DNA of 64,000 nucleotides from Pelagicoccus mobilis (GTDB lineage Bacteria > Verrucomicrobiota > Verrucomicrobiia > Opitutales > Opitutaceae): the NCBI RefSeq assembly GCF_016595505.1, contig NZ_JAENIL010000022.1:1-64000 (forward strand), read 5' to 3'. Shown here one piece after another: positions 9,330-19,230 of the stretch. A program made the position numbers and the translations under genes. How positions within the stretch are numbered: position 1 is the first letter of the stretch; each line of letters opens with the position of its first letter. The notes below the pieces were generated by a model that worked only from the letters and a program-made list of their open reading frames with translations, was not told where the DNA came from and did not search any database.

Positions 9330-12300
9330 TGAGCTTACCAGACTTCACCGTCAAACGCCCCATCTTCACCACGATGGCTATGCTGATCGTGGTCACTCTG
9401 GGGTTCGTCGCTCTCAATCGCCTCAAGATCGATCTCTTCCCGAGCATCGAGATGCCTACGGTCACCATCAGCACCGGCTATCCGGGAGCTAGCCCCGATG
9501 TCATCGAGACGCTCGTCACGCAAATCATCGAGGAGATCGTATCAACCGTTCCCGGCGTGGAGGAAGTCTCCTCTCGATCCAGCGAAGGGCGAAGCCAGGT
9601 TCGCGTCCGCTTTTCCTGGGGCACCGACATCAACGCAGCCGCCCTCGAACTCCAAGGTACATTGGAAGATGAGATTAACGAGCTGCCCAACGACATCATT
9701 CGTCCTCGCGTTAGCAAGTTCGACGTCGATTCCCTCCCAGTCGTCATACTCGGCGTTTTCGGAGACCTCGATCCCGTCGAGCTCACGGAAACGATCAACA
9801 ACGAAATCCGTTACCGATTTTCCCGAGTCCCTGGAGTCGCTCAGGTCGATCTCTGGGGCGGTTTTGATCGCGAAGTAAGAGTCGAACTCAATCAAGACCG
9901 CCTGCAAGCCCTTGGCATTCCTCTTAACCGAATTCTACAGGCACTGCGCGACTCCAATCTGGATCGTCCATCCGGTTCCATCCAAGAAGGTCGATACGAA
10001 GTCACCCTACGAGCTCCCGCCCAATTCCAAAACCTCGACCAGATCCGTAACACCGTTGTGGATACGCGTGACGGTTCCACCATAACGCTGGATCAGGTCG
10101 CCACCATTTTGGATACGCACGAGAAAGAGTCCTATATCGTGCGTGTAAACGGTGAACGTGGAATCCGCGTAGCTATTCGCAAACAGGATAACGCCAACAC
10201 CGTCGAAGTTTCCCAAAACATTCTAGAAGAAATCGAAAGAACCAATCGCGAGTTTCCACAGGTAAAAATCGTACCTGTCTCCAACTCGGGAAATTTCATC
10301 GAACGCTCCATCCAAAACGTTTCGCAATCGGTTATCTACGGTGGATCTCTCGCGATACTTGTACTCCTGTTCTTTCTGAGAGACTGGCGCAGCACCTTGG
10401 TCATTTCCGTCTCCATCCCGATCTCCATTATCGCAACCTTCACCCTGCTCTACTTCGGAGGATTCACCCTCAACCTCATGTCGCTCGGAGGACTCGCACT
10501 TGGCGTAGGCATGATGGTCGACTCCTCTATCGTAGTGCTCGAGAATATCTTCCGACGACGAGACGAAGAAGGAGAGCGCCCCTCCGTAGCCGCAGCAAAC
10601 GGCGCCAAAGAAGTCAGCGCCGCCATCATCGCGAGTACGATCACGACCCTGGTAATCTTCCTTCCGCTAATCTTTATCCCTGGCGTTTCGGGTGTTCTCT
10701 TCAGAGAACTCGCCTACACGGTTTCCTTCTCGCTCATCTGCTCGCTGATCGTCTCGCTCAGCATCGTTCCGATGCTCTCAGCCAAACTTCTCCGAGCGAA
10801 AACAAGCGAAGAGGAGAGAGAGAAGAGTCCCTTCCGAAAACTTTCCGACACTGCTGAAGACTGGTTCCAACGCCTTGAACTAAACTACAAAGCGTCACTC
10901 GATCGTGCCCTTCGTCATCGCAGGTGGACCGTCATCGGAGCTGTATCCACACTCGTAGTCAGCGCCTTTCTCGCCCCGAAAATCAGCAGCGAGTTCCTTC
11001 CCGCAACGGATGAAGGAGAAGTCAATATCTGGGCTAAAGCGGAATCATCCACTCGTCTCGACATCGTGAATACACTTGTTCAACGAATCGAGGAGATCGG
11101 AATCCCTGCCGTCCCCGAGGCCGTCTCGCACGTCACACAAATCTGGGGTGACGGAGCATCGATCCGCTTCAATCTCGTCCCCGCAGGTCAGAGAGACCGC
11201 TCCAACATAGAGATCGCCGAAGACCTTCGCAGAAAACTCCACTCGCAAATTCCAGGAATGGAGGCTGGAGCTTGGGCACCCCGCGGCCAAAACCTCCTCA
11301 ACCGTCTCCTCGGTGGAGGCGGGCAAGGCGTGGAAGTCGAAGTCCGCGGCCCCCACATTCCCACTCTCGAGAAACTAGCCCTCGAAGCTGAAAAACGATT
11401 CTATGAAATCGATGGTATCACATGGATCGACAAGAGTTTCGACGAAGGACGGCCACGCCAGATCATCTCTATCGACCGCGACAAAATTGCCGATCTCGGT
11501 CTATCCGCCCGCAACGTTACCGACGTACTGCAAACCGCTATCGCCGGTTCCCGAGCTGGAGAATACAGAGCCGAAGGGAACTCCTACCAGATCATCGTGC
11601 AAATGGAGGATGCGGAAAGACTGTCGATCGACGAAGTCCTTAACCTGACCCTAAGCACTCCTTCAGGCGAACTCGTCGCTTTGCGTAACGTTGTAACCAC
11701 CGACTACGGCAAGGCTCCAGATGAGATACGCCGCAAGGATCAGCAGCGCCTAGTCACTCTCGATGCAAATTTCGGCAAAGACGCGATGGGAGATGTCGCC
11801 GCTCAGATGCAAGCCGCGCTCGACGAAATCCCTCGTCCTGCTGGATACATCTTCCGCCTCACTGGCTCCTCGGAAGAACAGCAAAAAACCTTCCGAGAAA
11901 TGGCTCTCGCTCTCGGCCTCGCGATCGCCCTGGTCTACATGGTACTCGCCTGTCAGTACGAATCTCTCCGCGACCCCACCATCGTCATGGTTGCAGTTCC
12001 CATGACAGCCATCGGCGTCATCATCACGCTCATCTTAACTGATACGACCATGAACCTTCAGTCCGGAATCGGCTGCATCATGCTCGGCGGTATCGTAGTC
12101 AACAACGCCATCTTGTTGGTGGATCAAGCGAGCAAACTCCGTCTTGAAGGCATGGGAGCCCGGGATGCTGTGGCTGAAGCGGGTCGTCGGCGCCTTCGCC
12201 CCATCCTCATGACCACGCTCACAACAGTGCTTGGCCTGCTTCCTCTCGCGATCGGAATCGGAGAAGGAGCGGATGCCCAGGCGCCTCTTGCTCGAGCCGT

Positions 12301-12400
12301 AATCGGCGGGCTGATCGGCTCGACAGCGATCACCCTTCTCCTCACTCCCGTCATTTACTCCATAGTACACAGCAAACGCAGCAGCAGCGAAGCTCAATGA
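9329..12400 (+). CDS. RND efflux pump, inner-membrane permease (AcrB/SwrC-like)
   Basis: A full-length 1023-residue proton-driven pump with the RND plan: TM1 near residues 12-30, a large periplasmic loop, a TM2-7 block, a second loop, and a TM8-12 block. The TM4 motif reads [15 protein letters not shown], so the first of the two AcrB proton-relay aspartates (D407) is kept and the second is Ser. TM10 reads [13 protein letters not shown], where AcrB has Lys940. This pattern is common in the HAE1 branch containing SwrC and YerP rather than AcrB itself, so multidrug or amphiphile export is more likely than metal export. The gene sits between adaptor and TolC genes with one- and four-base overlaps. 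Confidence 0.93.
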   Translation: MSLPDFTVKRPIFTTMAMLIVVTLGFVALNRLKIDLFPSIEMPTVTISTGYPGASPDVIETLVTQIIEEIVSTVPGVEEVSSRSSEGRSQVRVRFSWGTDINAAALELQGTLEDEINELPNDIIRPRVSKFDVDSLPVVILGVFGDLDPVELTETINNEIRYRFSRVPGVAQVDLWGGFDREVRVELNQDRLQALGIPLNRILQALRDSNLDRPSGSIQEGRYEVTLRAPAQFQNLDQIRNTVVDTRDGSTITLDQVATILDTHEKESYIVRVNGERGIRVAIRKQDNANTVEVSQNILEEIERTNREFPQVKIVPVSNSGNFIERSIQNVSQSVIYGGSLAILVLLFFLRDWRSTLVISVSIPISIIATFTLLYFGGFTLNLMSLGGLALGVGMMVDSSIVVLENIFRRRDEEGERPSVAAANGAKEVSAAIIASTITTLVIFLPLIFIPGVSGVLFRELAYTVSFSLICSLIVSLSIVPMLSAKLLRAKTSEEEREKSPFRKLSDTAEDWFQRLELNYKASLDRALRHRRWTVIGAVSTLVVSAFLAPKISSEFLPATDEGEVNIWAKAESSTRLDIVNTLVQRIEEIGIPAVPEAVSHVTQIWGDGASIRFNLVPAGQRDRSNIEIAEDLRRKLHSQIPGMEAGAWAPRGQNLLNRLLGGGGQGVEVEVRGPHIPTLEKLALEAEKRFYEIDGITWIDKSFDEGRPRQIISIDRDKIADLGLSARNVTDVLQTAIAGSRAGEYRAEGNSYQIIVQMEDAERLSIDEVLNLTLSTPSGELVALRNVVTTDYGKAPDEIRRKDQQRLVTLDANFGKDAMGDVAAQMQAALDEIPRPAGYIFRLTGSSEEQQKTFREMALALGLAIALVYMVLACQYESLRDPTIVMVAVPMTAIGVIITLILTDTTMNLQSGIGCIMLGGIVVNNAILLVDQASKLRLEGMGARDAVAEAGRRRLRPILMTTLTTVLGLLPLAIGIGEGADAQAPLARAVIGGLIGSTAITLLLTPVIYSIVHSKRSSSEAQ

Positions 12401-13959
12401 AACGTGTCCTACCAGTAGTTTTCCTCGCAGCGATACTGAGCAGCTGCTCTAGCGTATCCAAATTGCCACCACTCGTTACGACCCCGCCCCCCGTGAGTGA
12501 TGACGATCGAAGCGTAACCCCATACATAGAGTGGAACCCGCGCCCCTTGGCTTTGAGCGGAGAAACCCTCCAGCTTTCAGTCGAAGAAGCCATATTCACC
12601 GCACTCGACCGAAATCGCGAACTTCGTATCCAAACCTTGGAGCCCGTCAAAGCAGGAGCATTCGAGCTAATTGAACGCGGCCAGTTTCAACCACAACTCT
12701 ATGGCCTATTTCGAGCTAGCGAGGAAGAAGTATCGGAAAACTCTCGAGCCACCGGCGAGCAATTTAGCGTGACCGGAAGCAACGCAGCCGGTGAAATCGG
12801 CGTCCGGCAAAATCTAGCCTCCGGAACGAATCTAGAGTTTTCAGTCGAGCAAAGTCGCTCAATATCCAGCCGAACACCAGAACAGCAAGCCGCAAGACTC
12901 GGCCTAAGCGTCACCCAATCCTTGCTACGCGGCTACGGTCCAGCCGTAAACCTCGCATCCGTCCGTCAGGCCGAAGTGAATACACTGGCAAGTCGATACG
13001 AGCTAAGAGGCTACACCGAAGCGTTCGTCGCCGAAGTAGAAACCGCTTACTGGCGTTACGTTCTCGCCCGCGAGGAAATCACGATCTTTGAGAGTTCACT
13101 CGAACTTGCCCGACGCGAACGCGACGAAATCGAAGAACGGATCGAGGTCGGGTCGCTTTCCGAAACCGACGGAGCCCTTGTACGCGGTGAAGTCGCTAGG
13201 CGAGAAAGCGCCCTTATCGACGCAAAAGCCGATCTAGCCAACCAACGCTACCGCCTCGCACGCCTGCTCAACGCAAACCTCGATGGTTCTCTCGAATTCG
13301 AGATCGAAGCGAGCAGCAACCCGAGCGTAGAGTACGAACCTCTAAACGAAATCGGAGAGCGGATCGAGCTCGCCCTAATTAAACGCCCCGATCTCAACGA
13401 AGCAAAACTCCGCCTCGAGCAGGATCGACTCCAGACAGTTGTCACCAAAAACGGACTACTTCCACGGCTCGATCTCTTCGTCACTCTCGGGAAAACCGGT
13501 TATGCGGACACATTCCTCGAGTCCTTCGAAAACATTACAGAGGACAGTTACGATGTAACGGCAGGCCTGCGTTTCAATCAATACATCGGCAACGCTCCTG
13601 CTCGCGGCCGTGACTTGATCGCTCGCACCAACCGCGAACAAGCAGCTGACGCAGTGCTCAATCACGAGCAAATCGTCCGTCTCGACGTGCGACTCGCCGC
13701 AAACGAAGTAGAGCGGGCTCGCCAGCAAATCGAAGCAACAGCCCAGATTAGACAGCACCTCATAGAAACGGTAAAAGGCGAGCGCGAGCGGCTTCAAGTC
13801 GGCTCAACCACCGCTCTACAAGTTGCCGCAGCTGCCCGCGACCTCCTTGCCAGCCGTATCCAAGAAGTTAAAGCGCTCGTTTCCTACCGACTCGCCCTCA
13901 TCGATCTCTATCTTGCGGAAGGCAGCCTGCTTGAGCGACGCGGGATATCAATCCCTTGA
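12397..13959 (+). CDS. TolC-family outer-membrane efflux lipoprotein
   Basis: The 520-residue outer-membrane channel of the efflux system. A lipoprotein signal is plain: a hydrophobic stretch ending LSSC with the acylated Cys at residue 17. Two TolC-type repeats of long coiled-coil helices follow (for example [20 protein letters not shown], then the second repeat after about residue 300). The start overlaps the pump stop by ATGA. The presence of all three components in one overlapping operon shows a self-contained tripartite exporter. The protein is slightly longer than many OprM-type proteins, mainly through a loop rich in Ser and Glu after residue 100. Confidence 0.92.
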   Translation: MKRVLPVVFLAAILSSCSSVSKLPPLVTTPPPVSDDDRSVTPYIEWNPRPLALSGETLQLSVEEAIFTALDRNRELRIQTLEPVKAGAFELIERGQFQPQLYGLFRASEEEVSENSRATGEQFSVTGSNAAGEIGVRQNLASGTNLEFSVEQSRSISSRTPEQQAARLGLSVTQSLLRGYGPAVNLASVRQAEVNTLASRYELRGYTEAFVAEVETAYWRYVLAREEITIFESSLELARRERDEIEERIEVGSLSETDGALVRGEVARRESALIDAKADLANQRYRLARLLNANLDGSLEFEIEASSNPSVEYEPLNEIGERIELALIKRPDLNEAKLRLEQDRLQTVVTKNGLLPRLDLFVTLGKTGYADTFLESFENITEDSYDVTAGLRFNQYIGNAPARGRDLIARTNREQAADAVLNHEQIVRLDVRLAANEVERARQQIEATAQIRQHLIETVKGERERLQVGSTTALQVAAAARDLLASRIQEVKALVSYRLALIDLYLAEGSLLERRGISIP

Positions 13960-13988
13960 GAATCTTGAGCCTTTTTCATATGGTTAGT

Positions 13989-14078
13989 CGTGCGAGGTAG
14001 GGCAGACTGGCCCAGTCAGCCGCAATGCAGGATCGAGTATCCACGGCGGCCTGCGGCGAGGCCGCCCTACCTTTCACG
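13989..14078. repeat. MITE/REP-like imperfect palindrome bounded by GTAGGGC arms
   Basis: A nine-base perfect inverted repeat, AGGTAGGGC (13995-14003) and GCCCTACCT (14064-14072), is extended by CGTG and CACG after two-base internal loops. Inside are two smaller hairpins, GACTGG/CCAGTC near 14005 and GGCGGCC/GGCCGCC at 14045-14066. The whole forms an element of about 90 bases in the spacer after the efflux operon. A related GTAGGG...CCCTAC hairpin is at 16146-16171, and GCCGCCCTAC also occurs at 56364-56373. Confidence 0.55.
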
Positions 14079-14114
14079 TCCAATGAGAACGTGCCTATTC
14101 ATTAGAAAAACACT

Positions 14115-14306
14115 CTAGTTTCGAGAATCTTCGAAGCCGGGCACAAGAGGCGACTTCACCTTAGAGCCCTCACTCTCGGGACGCTTACGAGGGCCATTTT
14201 CCCAAAACGCTTGAGCGAAGGCGATCTTGTTTCCGGAAAGGAATTTGCGAAGACACTCTTCGTTTCGGGTTCCAGCGATCGGCTGATGTGGGGATTCGAA
14301 TTTCAT
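14115..14306 (-). CDS. Small hypothetical protein
   Basis: A 63-residue frame starting at an ATG at 14306; the frame stays open to 14405 but the added residues look random. The protein is basic, rich in Pro, Ser and Lys toward the C-terminus, has one Cys and no signal or membrane segment. It is not recognised. It lies in a palindrome-rich spacer without neighbours that suggest a role, and no Shine-Dalgarno is seen. The peptide composition is protein-like, but it could be an accidental frame. Confidence 0.3.
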   Translation of the reverse strand: MKFESPHQPIAGTRNEECLRKFLSGNKIAFAQAFWENGPRKRPESEGSKVKSPLVPGFEDSRN

Positions 14307-14407
14307 GATCGTTTTGCGGGGATTAGTTCTTCTAATCGGCAATCCCTGCAAAAACTGTAATTCGAGCGTAAAAACCCCAGTAACCTCCCCCCCTCCATTC
14401 TCCAACC

Positions 14408-14449
14408 CTGCGCAGTTTTGAACGTAACGTTACGTAGCAAACTGCGCAG
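14408..14449. repeat. Nested palindrome: CTGCGCAGTTT arms around a 14-base perfect palindrome
   Basis: CTGCGCAGTTT (14408-14418) and AAACTGCGCAG (14439-14449) are perfect inverted arms. Between them lies ACGTAACGTTACGT (14422-14435), itself a perfect palindrome. Each arm also contains the self-complementary CTGCGCAG. The site is 34 bases past the stop of the Met/His-rich outer-membrane gene and could act as its terminator, or the inner palindrome could be a LacI-type operator. There is no T-tract on either side. A GAGCGCTC palindrome is next to it at about 14470. Confidence 0.5.
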
Positions 14450-14482
14450 CCCTGGCAGTCCGGAAGGTGAGCGCTCGCAGTC

Positions 14483-15550
14483 CTACCAGGCGTATTGCCA
14501 ACCGAGAGTCAGCGTATCTTCGCGATTCATACCGACACCGTTAAGCTGCTGATACACTGGCTTGCCGTACTCAAGAGCGAGCCGATGCCCCTTGAGCGTG
14601 CCGTCAGTGAACAGGTAGTTCAGACCAACGAGCACTTCGAGAATATCGCCACCATAATTGGAGGTGAAGTTATTCGGAGCACTGTGCGGATGAGGACCAT
14701 TGTAATGCCCATCAAGAGCGCCCTCTGCGGAGTACTTGAGTCGAGCAGAAAAGCTCAGCGGAGCACTAAGGAGCCAGTTACCCCATACGGACGCTTCCAA
14801 TGCGTCGGCACGCGAAAACCCGGAATCTCCTTCACTCTCGAGTCGCACAGTCCCGAGAGCTTGAGCTCCCCAACCGTACCTGTCTTTACTGCCTGAATAC
14901 GTTGCACCAATCTTTGCATCCCAAGTGCCACTGCCCAACTGCATGCCATATGGCTGGAATTGCATGTGCATCATTTCAGTCACCGAACCTGTTGGGGCGC
15001 TGATGCCAAGGTTCCAATGCAGCTTGTGAGAGTCCTTTTCCCAACCACGAACCAAAGCGGAAAGACTCACATCTCCCCAGCCCGAAGTGGAGTGGCTCAT
15101 GTGCATATCATGTCCCATTCCCATGTCCATGTGACCGTGACCCATGCCAGCATGTGGGTTCATTTCCATGTTCATCTCCATATCGAGATGATTGGCCATC
15201 AGCATCAACGTGACGTTATCGCTCGGGGCATACATGAAACCGAACATGTCCATATCCATGTCCATGTTGGTCGCAGCCGCAGAGAATCCTTGCATGAAAA
15301 CCTGGTGCGAAGTGAGTCGGTTTTCACCCTTACGGTACCCCTCCATGCTCATTGTCATGTGGCGGTAGGACGCCATGAATTCGCCCGCTTTGTGTAAGTG
15401 GTCTCCCATTACACCAATCGGAGCGTGGCTGTCTGCACGTCCTGCTGGAGTGCGTACGCCTTGATCAGCAAGGACGGAAGTTGATAGGCCTAGAGCCAGT
15501 GCAATAGCTGGGACCGCACGCGATCCCTCGAAAGAGAAAAAAGTGTTCAT
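14483..15550 (-). CDS. Met/His-rich outer-membrane beta-barrel protein, possibly copper related
   Basis: A 355-residue exported protein: signal peptide ending near ALGLSTSVLADQ, then barrel-like alternating strands to the last residues LTLGWQYAW. It resembles the transporter-type barrels annotated near phenol-degradation and copper genes. Its striking feature is a stretch at about residues 92-155 packed with Met, His and Asp (NMDMDMDM, MEMNMEM, GMGHGHMDMGMGHDMHMSH), the composition of copper-binding segments. A small secreted CxxC protein is encoded just upstream on the same strand, 107 bases away. A role in copper handling is inferred from composition and context only. Confidence 0.6.
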   Translation of the reverse strand: MNTFFSFEGSRAVPAIALALGLSTSVLADQGVRTPAGRADSHAPIGVMGDHLHKAGEFMASYRHMTMSMEGYRKGENRLTSHQVFMQGFSAAATNMDMDMDMFGFMYAPSDNVTLMLMANHLDMEMNMEMNPHAGMGHGHMDMGMGHDMHMSHSTSGWGDVSLSALVRGWEKDSHKLHWNLGISAPTGSVTEMMHMQFQPYGMQLGSGTWDAKIGATYSGSKDRYGWGAQALGTVRLESEGDSGFSRADALEASVWGNWLLSAPLSFSARLKYSAEGALDGHYNGPHPHSAPNNFTSNYGGDILEVLVGLNYLFTDGTLKGHRLALEYGKPVYQQLNGVGMNREDTLTLGWQYAW

Positions 15551-15657
15551 TTTGGATTAGATTCGAAAATTTGTAGTACAGAGACGTCACCCGCGGAATA
15601 TGCGGAGACATGATAAAAGGCCGATCTATCTACAGATCAGTCTGATGGGGTTTGGTA

Positions 15658-16077
15658 CTAAACTTCGAATCGAGGAGGCGCCGTCGCCACCTCATCACTT
15701 CTTCCATGCGGAACGCTCGGGCAACTACTGATGTGCCCAACAAAGCGACTCGCAGGTTCCACCGGGAACAGATCGTTTAGCTCGTAAGCGAGCACGATCG
15801 TCTTAGCGATCGCCGAAGATTCTTTGATGGTTCCAGGCTCGGATTGCTTTCGGTTCTCATCCCGAATCACGAAACAGAGCTCACACAAGTCTTCACCTTC
15901 AAGAGACGAAAGAACCGCAGAACTCAGCCCCATAGACTCGCTACGCTCCTGAGTCATGTTCGACCATGCAACGAGCTGGCCAATCAGCAAAACGCTATTG
16001 GACAAGCTCAAGCTTAAGCTGCAAAGCAGCAAAGCTAATGCAATTCGTCGGCACATGGTCGGAAGGCAGTAGCCCAT
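15658..16077 (-). CDS. Small secreted hypothetical protein with a CELC motif
   Basis: A 139-residue protein with an N-terminal signal or anchor (ALALLLCSLSLSLS) and a short soluble domain holding LCELC at residues 64-68. It is not assignable to a family with certainty. The length, the leader, the single CxxC and its position upstream of a Met/His-rich outer-membrane protein recall the DUF2946 type of small proteins found beside copper receptors. The frame offers two starts, 16077 and 16056; the second gives a more classical signal peptide (MCRRIALALLL). Both genes probably form one transcription unit. Confidence 0.55.
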   Translation of the reverse strand: MGYCLPTMCRRIALALLLCSLSLSLSNSVLLIGQLVAWSNMTQERSESMGLSSAVLSSLEGEDLCELCFVIRDENRKQSEPGTIKESSAIAKTIVLAYELNDLFPVEPASRFVGHISSCPSVPHGRSDEVATAPPRFEV

Positions 16078-16145
16078 CTCCGAGTCCAGTCAATCCGAAA
16101 CACGCCATCGCCTTTCCACACCAAACAGTCAACCGATATAGCTTT

Positions 16146-16171
16146 GTAGGGTCGGCGCTCGCCGCCCCTAC
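16146..16171. terminator. GTAGGG/CCCTAC hairpin, possible terminator or dispersed repeat
   Basis: GTAGGG-T-CGGC pairs with GCCG-C-CCCTAC around a GCTC loop, giving ten base pairs and one mismatch. It sits 11 bases downstream of the stop of the minus-strand NagX-like gene, where it may end the amino-sugar transcript. It shares its outer arms with the element at 13989-14078, so it may equally be a repeat copy. No T-tract follows. Confidence 0.5.
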
Positions 16172-16181
16172 CATCGCAGAC

Positions 16182-17369
16182 CTAGAGTTTCACAAAGATC
16201 CGCCTCTTCCACAACCAGAGCACCGGCAAATAGATCATGCTCAAGTAGAACAGAGCATAAAGCAGGGACGCTAACTTCGCCGGTAATCCCATGGCGATTG
16301 CTGCACTCATCCAAGAACTGCTCAACGAGGGAACTCCCAGCCCTCCATAAAAGAGAAAACCAAGCATTCCAGATAAGGCATACGCCACCAGCGGGTTAGA
16401 TCCGAAAACAACTCCCAATGACGCCCACTTCTTGTGCCCACGCACGTCGATAAGCAGCAAACAGGCAGCGAAACCCAGAGTCGCCCAGCCACCTGAATAC
16501 AGCACAAAGGAACTCGACCACAGATTCTTATTGTACGGGAAAACCCAATTCCAAGCGCTGCCGAGAAGCAACGCCACCACTCCAACAAAAAACACCCAGG
16601 AAACACGCCGATACGGATCGCCAATCGAAAGCACCATCGCTCCCACCAGCATGCCGAAGATTCCCGTCGCCACAGCTGGCAAAGTGCTGAGCAGCCCTTC
16701 TGGATCCCAGTTCTTCTCGTAGAGACGTCCCGGCAAAAAATGACGATCCGCCCAAGCCGCCAAATTCGTCCCTGGCTCTAAGTTTCCAGCGATAGCATCG
16801 GAACCACTCGCTGAAACTGAGACATCTACCACTTGACCATGACTTCGCTCTATCTGCCCCGACTCAAGAGCTCCCGCATTGGCTTCGTCCAACGGAACCG
16901 GCAACCAAACCAAGGCCCCCCAATAAGCCAGCAATACTCCGACGCCGATCCACATTTGCCGTCGCCAATGTGTTGTGAGAAACAAAAACGCGCATAACCC
17001 GAATACGATAGCGATACGCTGCAAGACGCCCGCGATGCGTATTTCTTCGAAATCGAAGTACGGCCATAGATTCAAGAACACCCCCACCGCGAATATCTTA
17101 ACGACACGCCACAAAATCTTTCCGAAAGCCGCTCGGCGCTCTCGTTTCAATTTCGGTTTGCCCGCATAGGCCAACGCTATCGAAACCCCGACAATAAAGA
17201 GGAAGAACGGAAACACCAAATCCGTCGGCGTAACTCCATGCCAGGAAGCATGCAATAACGGCCCATAGACATGCCCCCATGAACCGGGACAGTTCACTAC
17301 AATCATTCCCATCACGGTGAAACCGCGCAAGGCATCAAGCGACAACAAGCGTTCTCTTTTATCGACCAT
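16182..17369 (-). CDS. nagX: NagX-like membrane protein (heparan-alpha-glucosaminide N-acetyltransferase family)
   Basis: A 395-residue polytopic membrane protein of the COG4299/NagX family, related to lysosomal HGSNAT acyltransferases. The N-terminus carries the family signature RLLSLDALRGFTVMGMI, followed by about ten membrane helices and the PTDLVFPFFLFIVGVSIALAY segment. In this superfamily the protein moves acetyl groups across the membrane to amino sugars, and bacterial nagX genes recur in N-acetylglucosamine operons. It is the last gene of the operon here, with seven bases between it and the symporter. An inserted soluble loop at about 160-210 is larger than in most relatives. Precise reaction in bacteria is not settled. 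Confidence 0.8.
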   Translation of the reverse strand: MVDKRERLLSLDALRGFTVMGMIVVNCPGSWGHVYGPLLHASWHGVTPTDLVFPFFLFIVGVSIALAYAGKPKLKRERRAAFGKILWRVVKIFAVGVFLNLWPYFDFEEIRIAGVLQRIAIVFGLCAFLFLTTHWRRQMWIGVGVLLAYWGALVWLPVPLDEANAGALESGQIERSHGQVVDVSVSASGSDAIAGNLEPGTNLAAWADRHFLPGRLYEKNWDPEGLLSTLPAVATGIFGMLVGAMVLSIGDPYRRVSWVFFVGVVALLLGSAWNWVFPYNKNLWSSSFVLYSGGWATLGFAACLLLIDVRGHKKWASLGVVFGSNPLVAYALSGMLGFLFYGGLGVPSLSSSWMSAAIAMGLPAKLASLLYALFYLSMIYLPVLWLWKRRIFVKL

Positions 17370-17376
17370 GACGTAT

Positions 17377-19158
17377 TCAGCTTTTTACTACTCTTCTCAA
17401 AACGAAGAAAACACCCAATGTAGACAGAGCGAGCAATCCAACGCCTATACCTACATTTCCATAAATCACGTATCCAACCCCGAAGAGGAAGAAGTAAACC
17501 GAGAAGCTACCAATGAGGAAATTAGCGATTCCCTGAGTCAAGCTCTCTGCCTTCGAGTGCTCCTCCAGAGTCTCGCCTTTTGCGATCAGACCTTTGCGGA
17601 TGGTTTCCCAGCCAGGACCTACCGGACGTATTGTGCGATAAAAGGACTCTAGTGTTTCCGTGGAGCTAGCTGGAGTCGCCAAGGTAACGACCAGCCAAAT
17701 CACAGTGGTCACTCCCACACTTGCAATCAGCTGAATGTGGCCAGCCAACGGCTCGAAGCCGAACTTCTCGTATCCAAACTCGAAAAAGATGGCGACCACG
17801 AACGAAACGATCATCCCGGAGATCTCGGTCGCAGCGTTGATGCGCCACCAGAACCAACGGAGAATGAAAATCAAACCGGTGCCCGCTCCAATCGAAAGGA
17901 GTATGTTAAAGCTCTGCATGGCGCTTTCCAAAAACAGAGCCACAGTTCCAGCGACCACCATGAGCAAGACCGTCGAAACACGCCCTACCAACACCTGCTC
18001 TTTCTCGCTGGCTTCCGGCTTAATAAAACGCTTGTAGAAGTCATTCACCACGTACGACGACCCCCAGTTCAAGTGGGTCGATATCGTTGACATGAAGGCC
18101 GCCACCAAGGAAGCGATTACTAGCCCCAGGACTCCAACCGGCAAAAAGGCAAGCATCGCTGGATAGGACAGATCGTCCTGAATAAAACTCTCCTCAACTG
18201 CTGGGAACGCAACGCGCAAAGAGTTTAGATCTGGATACACGATCAAAGAAGCAAGGCCGATCACGATCCACGGCCAAGGGCGCAAACCGTAGTGTGCCAA
18301 GTTGAAGAAGAAGGTCGCACCAATGGCATGCTTCTCGTTCTTGGCTGACAACATACGCTGAGCCACATACCCTCCACCACCTGGCTCGGACCCAGGATAC
18401 CAAACACTCCACCATTGAACCGCCAAAGGTACTATAAAAACGGATACCAGCATCGTCGTATCAGAGAAGTCCGGCAAAAGATTCAGCTTTCCAACGACGT
18501 TTGGGTGCGTCAACAAGGCATCCAGCCCTCCGACTTCTGGTCGATTCACGATTAGAGATGCCGCCCAGATCGACCCGATCATAGCAAATCCAAATTGGAC
18601 AAAGTCCGTAATCAAGACACCACGCAAGCCTCCTAAGGAGCTGTAGACGACAGTGATCAGTGAGGCGACCAATAGGGTCTCCAAGGGCGAAAAGCCTAGC
18701 ACCACACCACCGAGCTTGATCGCGGCCAAACAGACGTTGGCCATAATCATCACATTGAAAAAGACCCCCAAATACAGAGCCCGGAATCCACGCAAGAAGG
18801 CCGCCGACTTGCCACTGTAACGCAACTCATAGAACTCCAAATCCGTCGTCACTTTCGAACGCCTCCAAAGACGAGCATAGACGAAAACCGTCAACATACC
18901 GGTCAAAAGAAAAGCCCACCAGACCCAGTTTCCTGCGACGCCGTTTTGCCGCACAATCCCCGCCACAAGATTAGGCGTGTCGATAGCAAATGTGGTCGCG
19001 ACCATGGAAACGCCCAACAACCACCACGGCATGCTCCGACCTGAAAGGAAGTACTCTGACGACGAGGATCCGGCTCGCTTCGAAACGATCAGGCCGATGA
19101 GAAACGACACAGCATAAAACGCAGCTATTATTATCCAATCTAGAGAAGATAGGCTCAT
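17377..19158 (-). CDS. Sodium:solute symporter (SSS family), probably for amino sugars
   Basis: A 593-residue secondary transporter with about 14 membrane helices and the SSS plan: an N-terminal periplasmic segment, SKRAGSSSSEYFLSGRSMPWWLLG near residues 27-50, and the central GxRGVLITDFVQFG motif. A position inside an operon with a hexosaminidase, a deacetylase and a NagB-like enzyme makes N-acetylglucosamine or a small chitooligosaccharide the likely cargo; that is inference from context. The gap to the upstream GH20 gene is 72 bases and no terminator is visible in it. Confidence 0.87.
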   Translation of the reverse strand: MSLSSLDWIIIAAFYAVSFLIGLIVSKRAGSSSSEYFLSGRSMPWWLLGVSMVATTFAIDTPNLVAGIVRQNGVAGNWVWWAFLLTGMLTVFVYARLWRRSKVTTDLEFYELRYSGKSAAFLRGFRALYLGVFFNVMIMANVCLAAIKLGGVVLGFSPLETLLVASLITVVYSSLGGLRGVLITDFVQFGFAMIGSIWAASLIVNRPEVGGLDALLTHPNVVGKLNLLPDFSDTTMLVSVFIVPLAVQWWSVWYPGSEPGGGGYVAQRMLSAKNEKHAIGATFFFNLAHYGLRPWPWIVIGLASLIVYPDLNSLRVAFPAVEESFIQDDLSYPAMLAFLPVGVLGLVIASLVAAFMSTISTHLNWGSSYVVNDFYKRFIKPEASEKEQVLVGRVSTVLLMVVAGTVALFLESAMQSFNILLSIGAGTGLIFILRWFWWRINAATEISGMIVSFVVAIFFEFGYEKFGFEPLAGHIQLIASVGVTTVIWLVVTLATPASSTETLESFYRTIRPVGPGWETIRKGLIAKGETLEEHSKAESLTQGIANFLIGSFSVYFFLFGVGYVIYGNVGIGVGLLALSTLGVFFVLRRVVKS

Positions 19159-19230
19159 ATGACTTTTGGGTATTAGGTTCTGGGGACTAAAAACAGGGAA
19201 CGCCGACTTCCGCTGGTCTGGAACGAGACA

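Noticed and set aside
13989-14078. CRISPR repeat
   Set aside because: Only inverted, not regularly spaced direct repeats are seen, with no cas gene.
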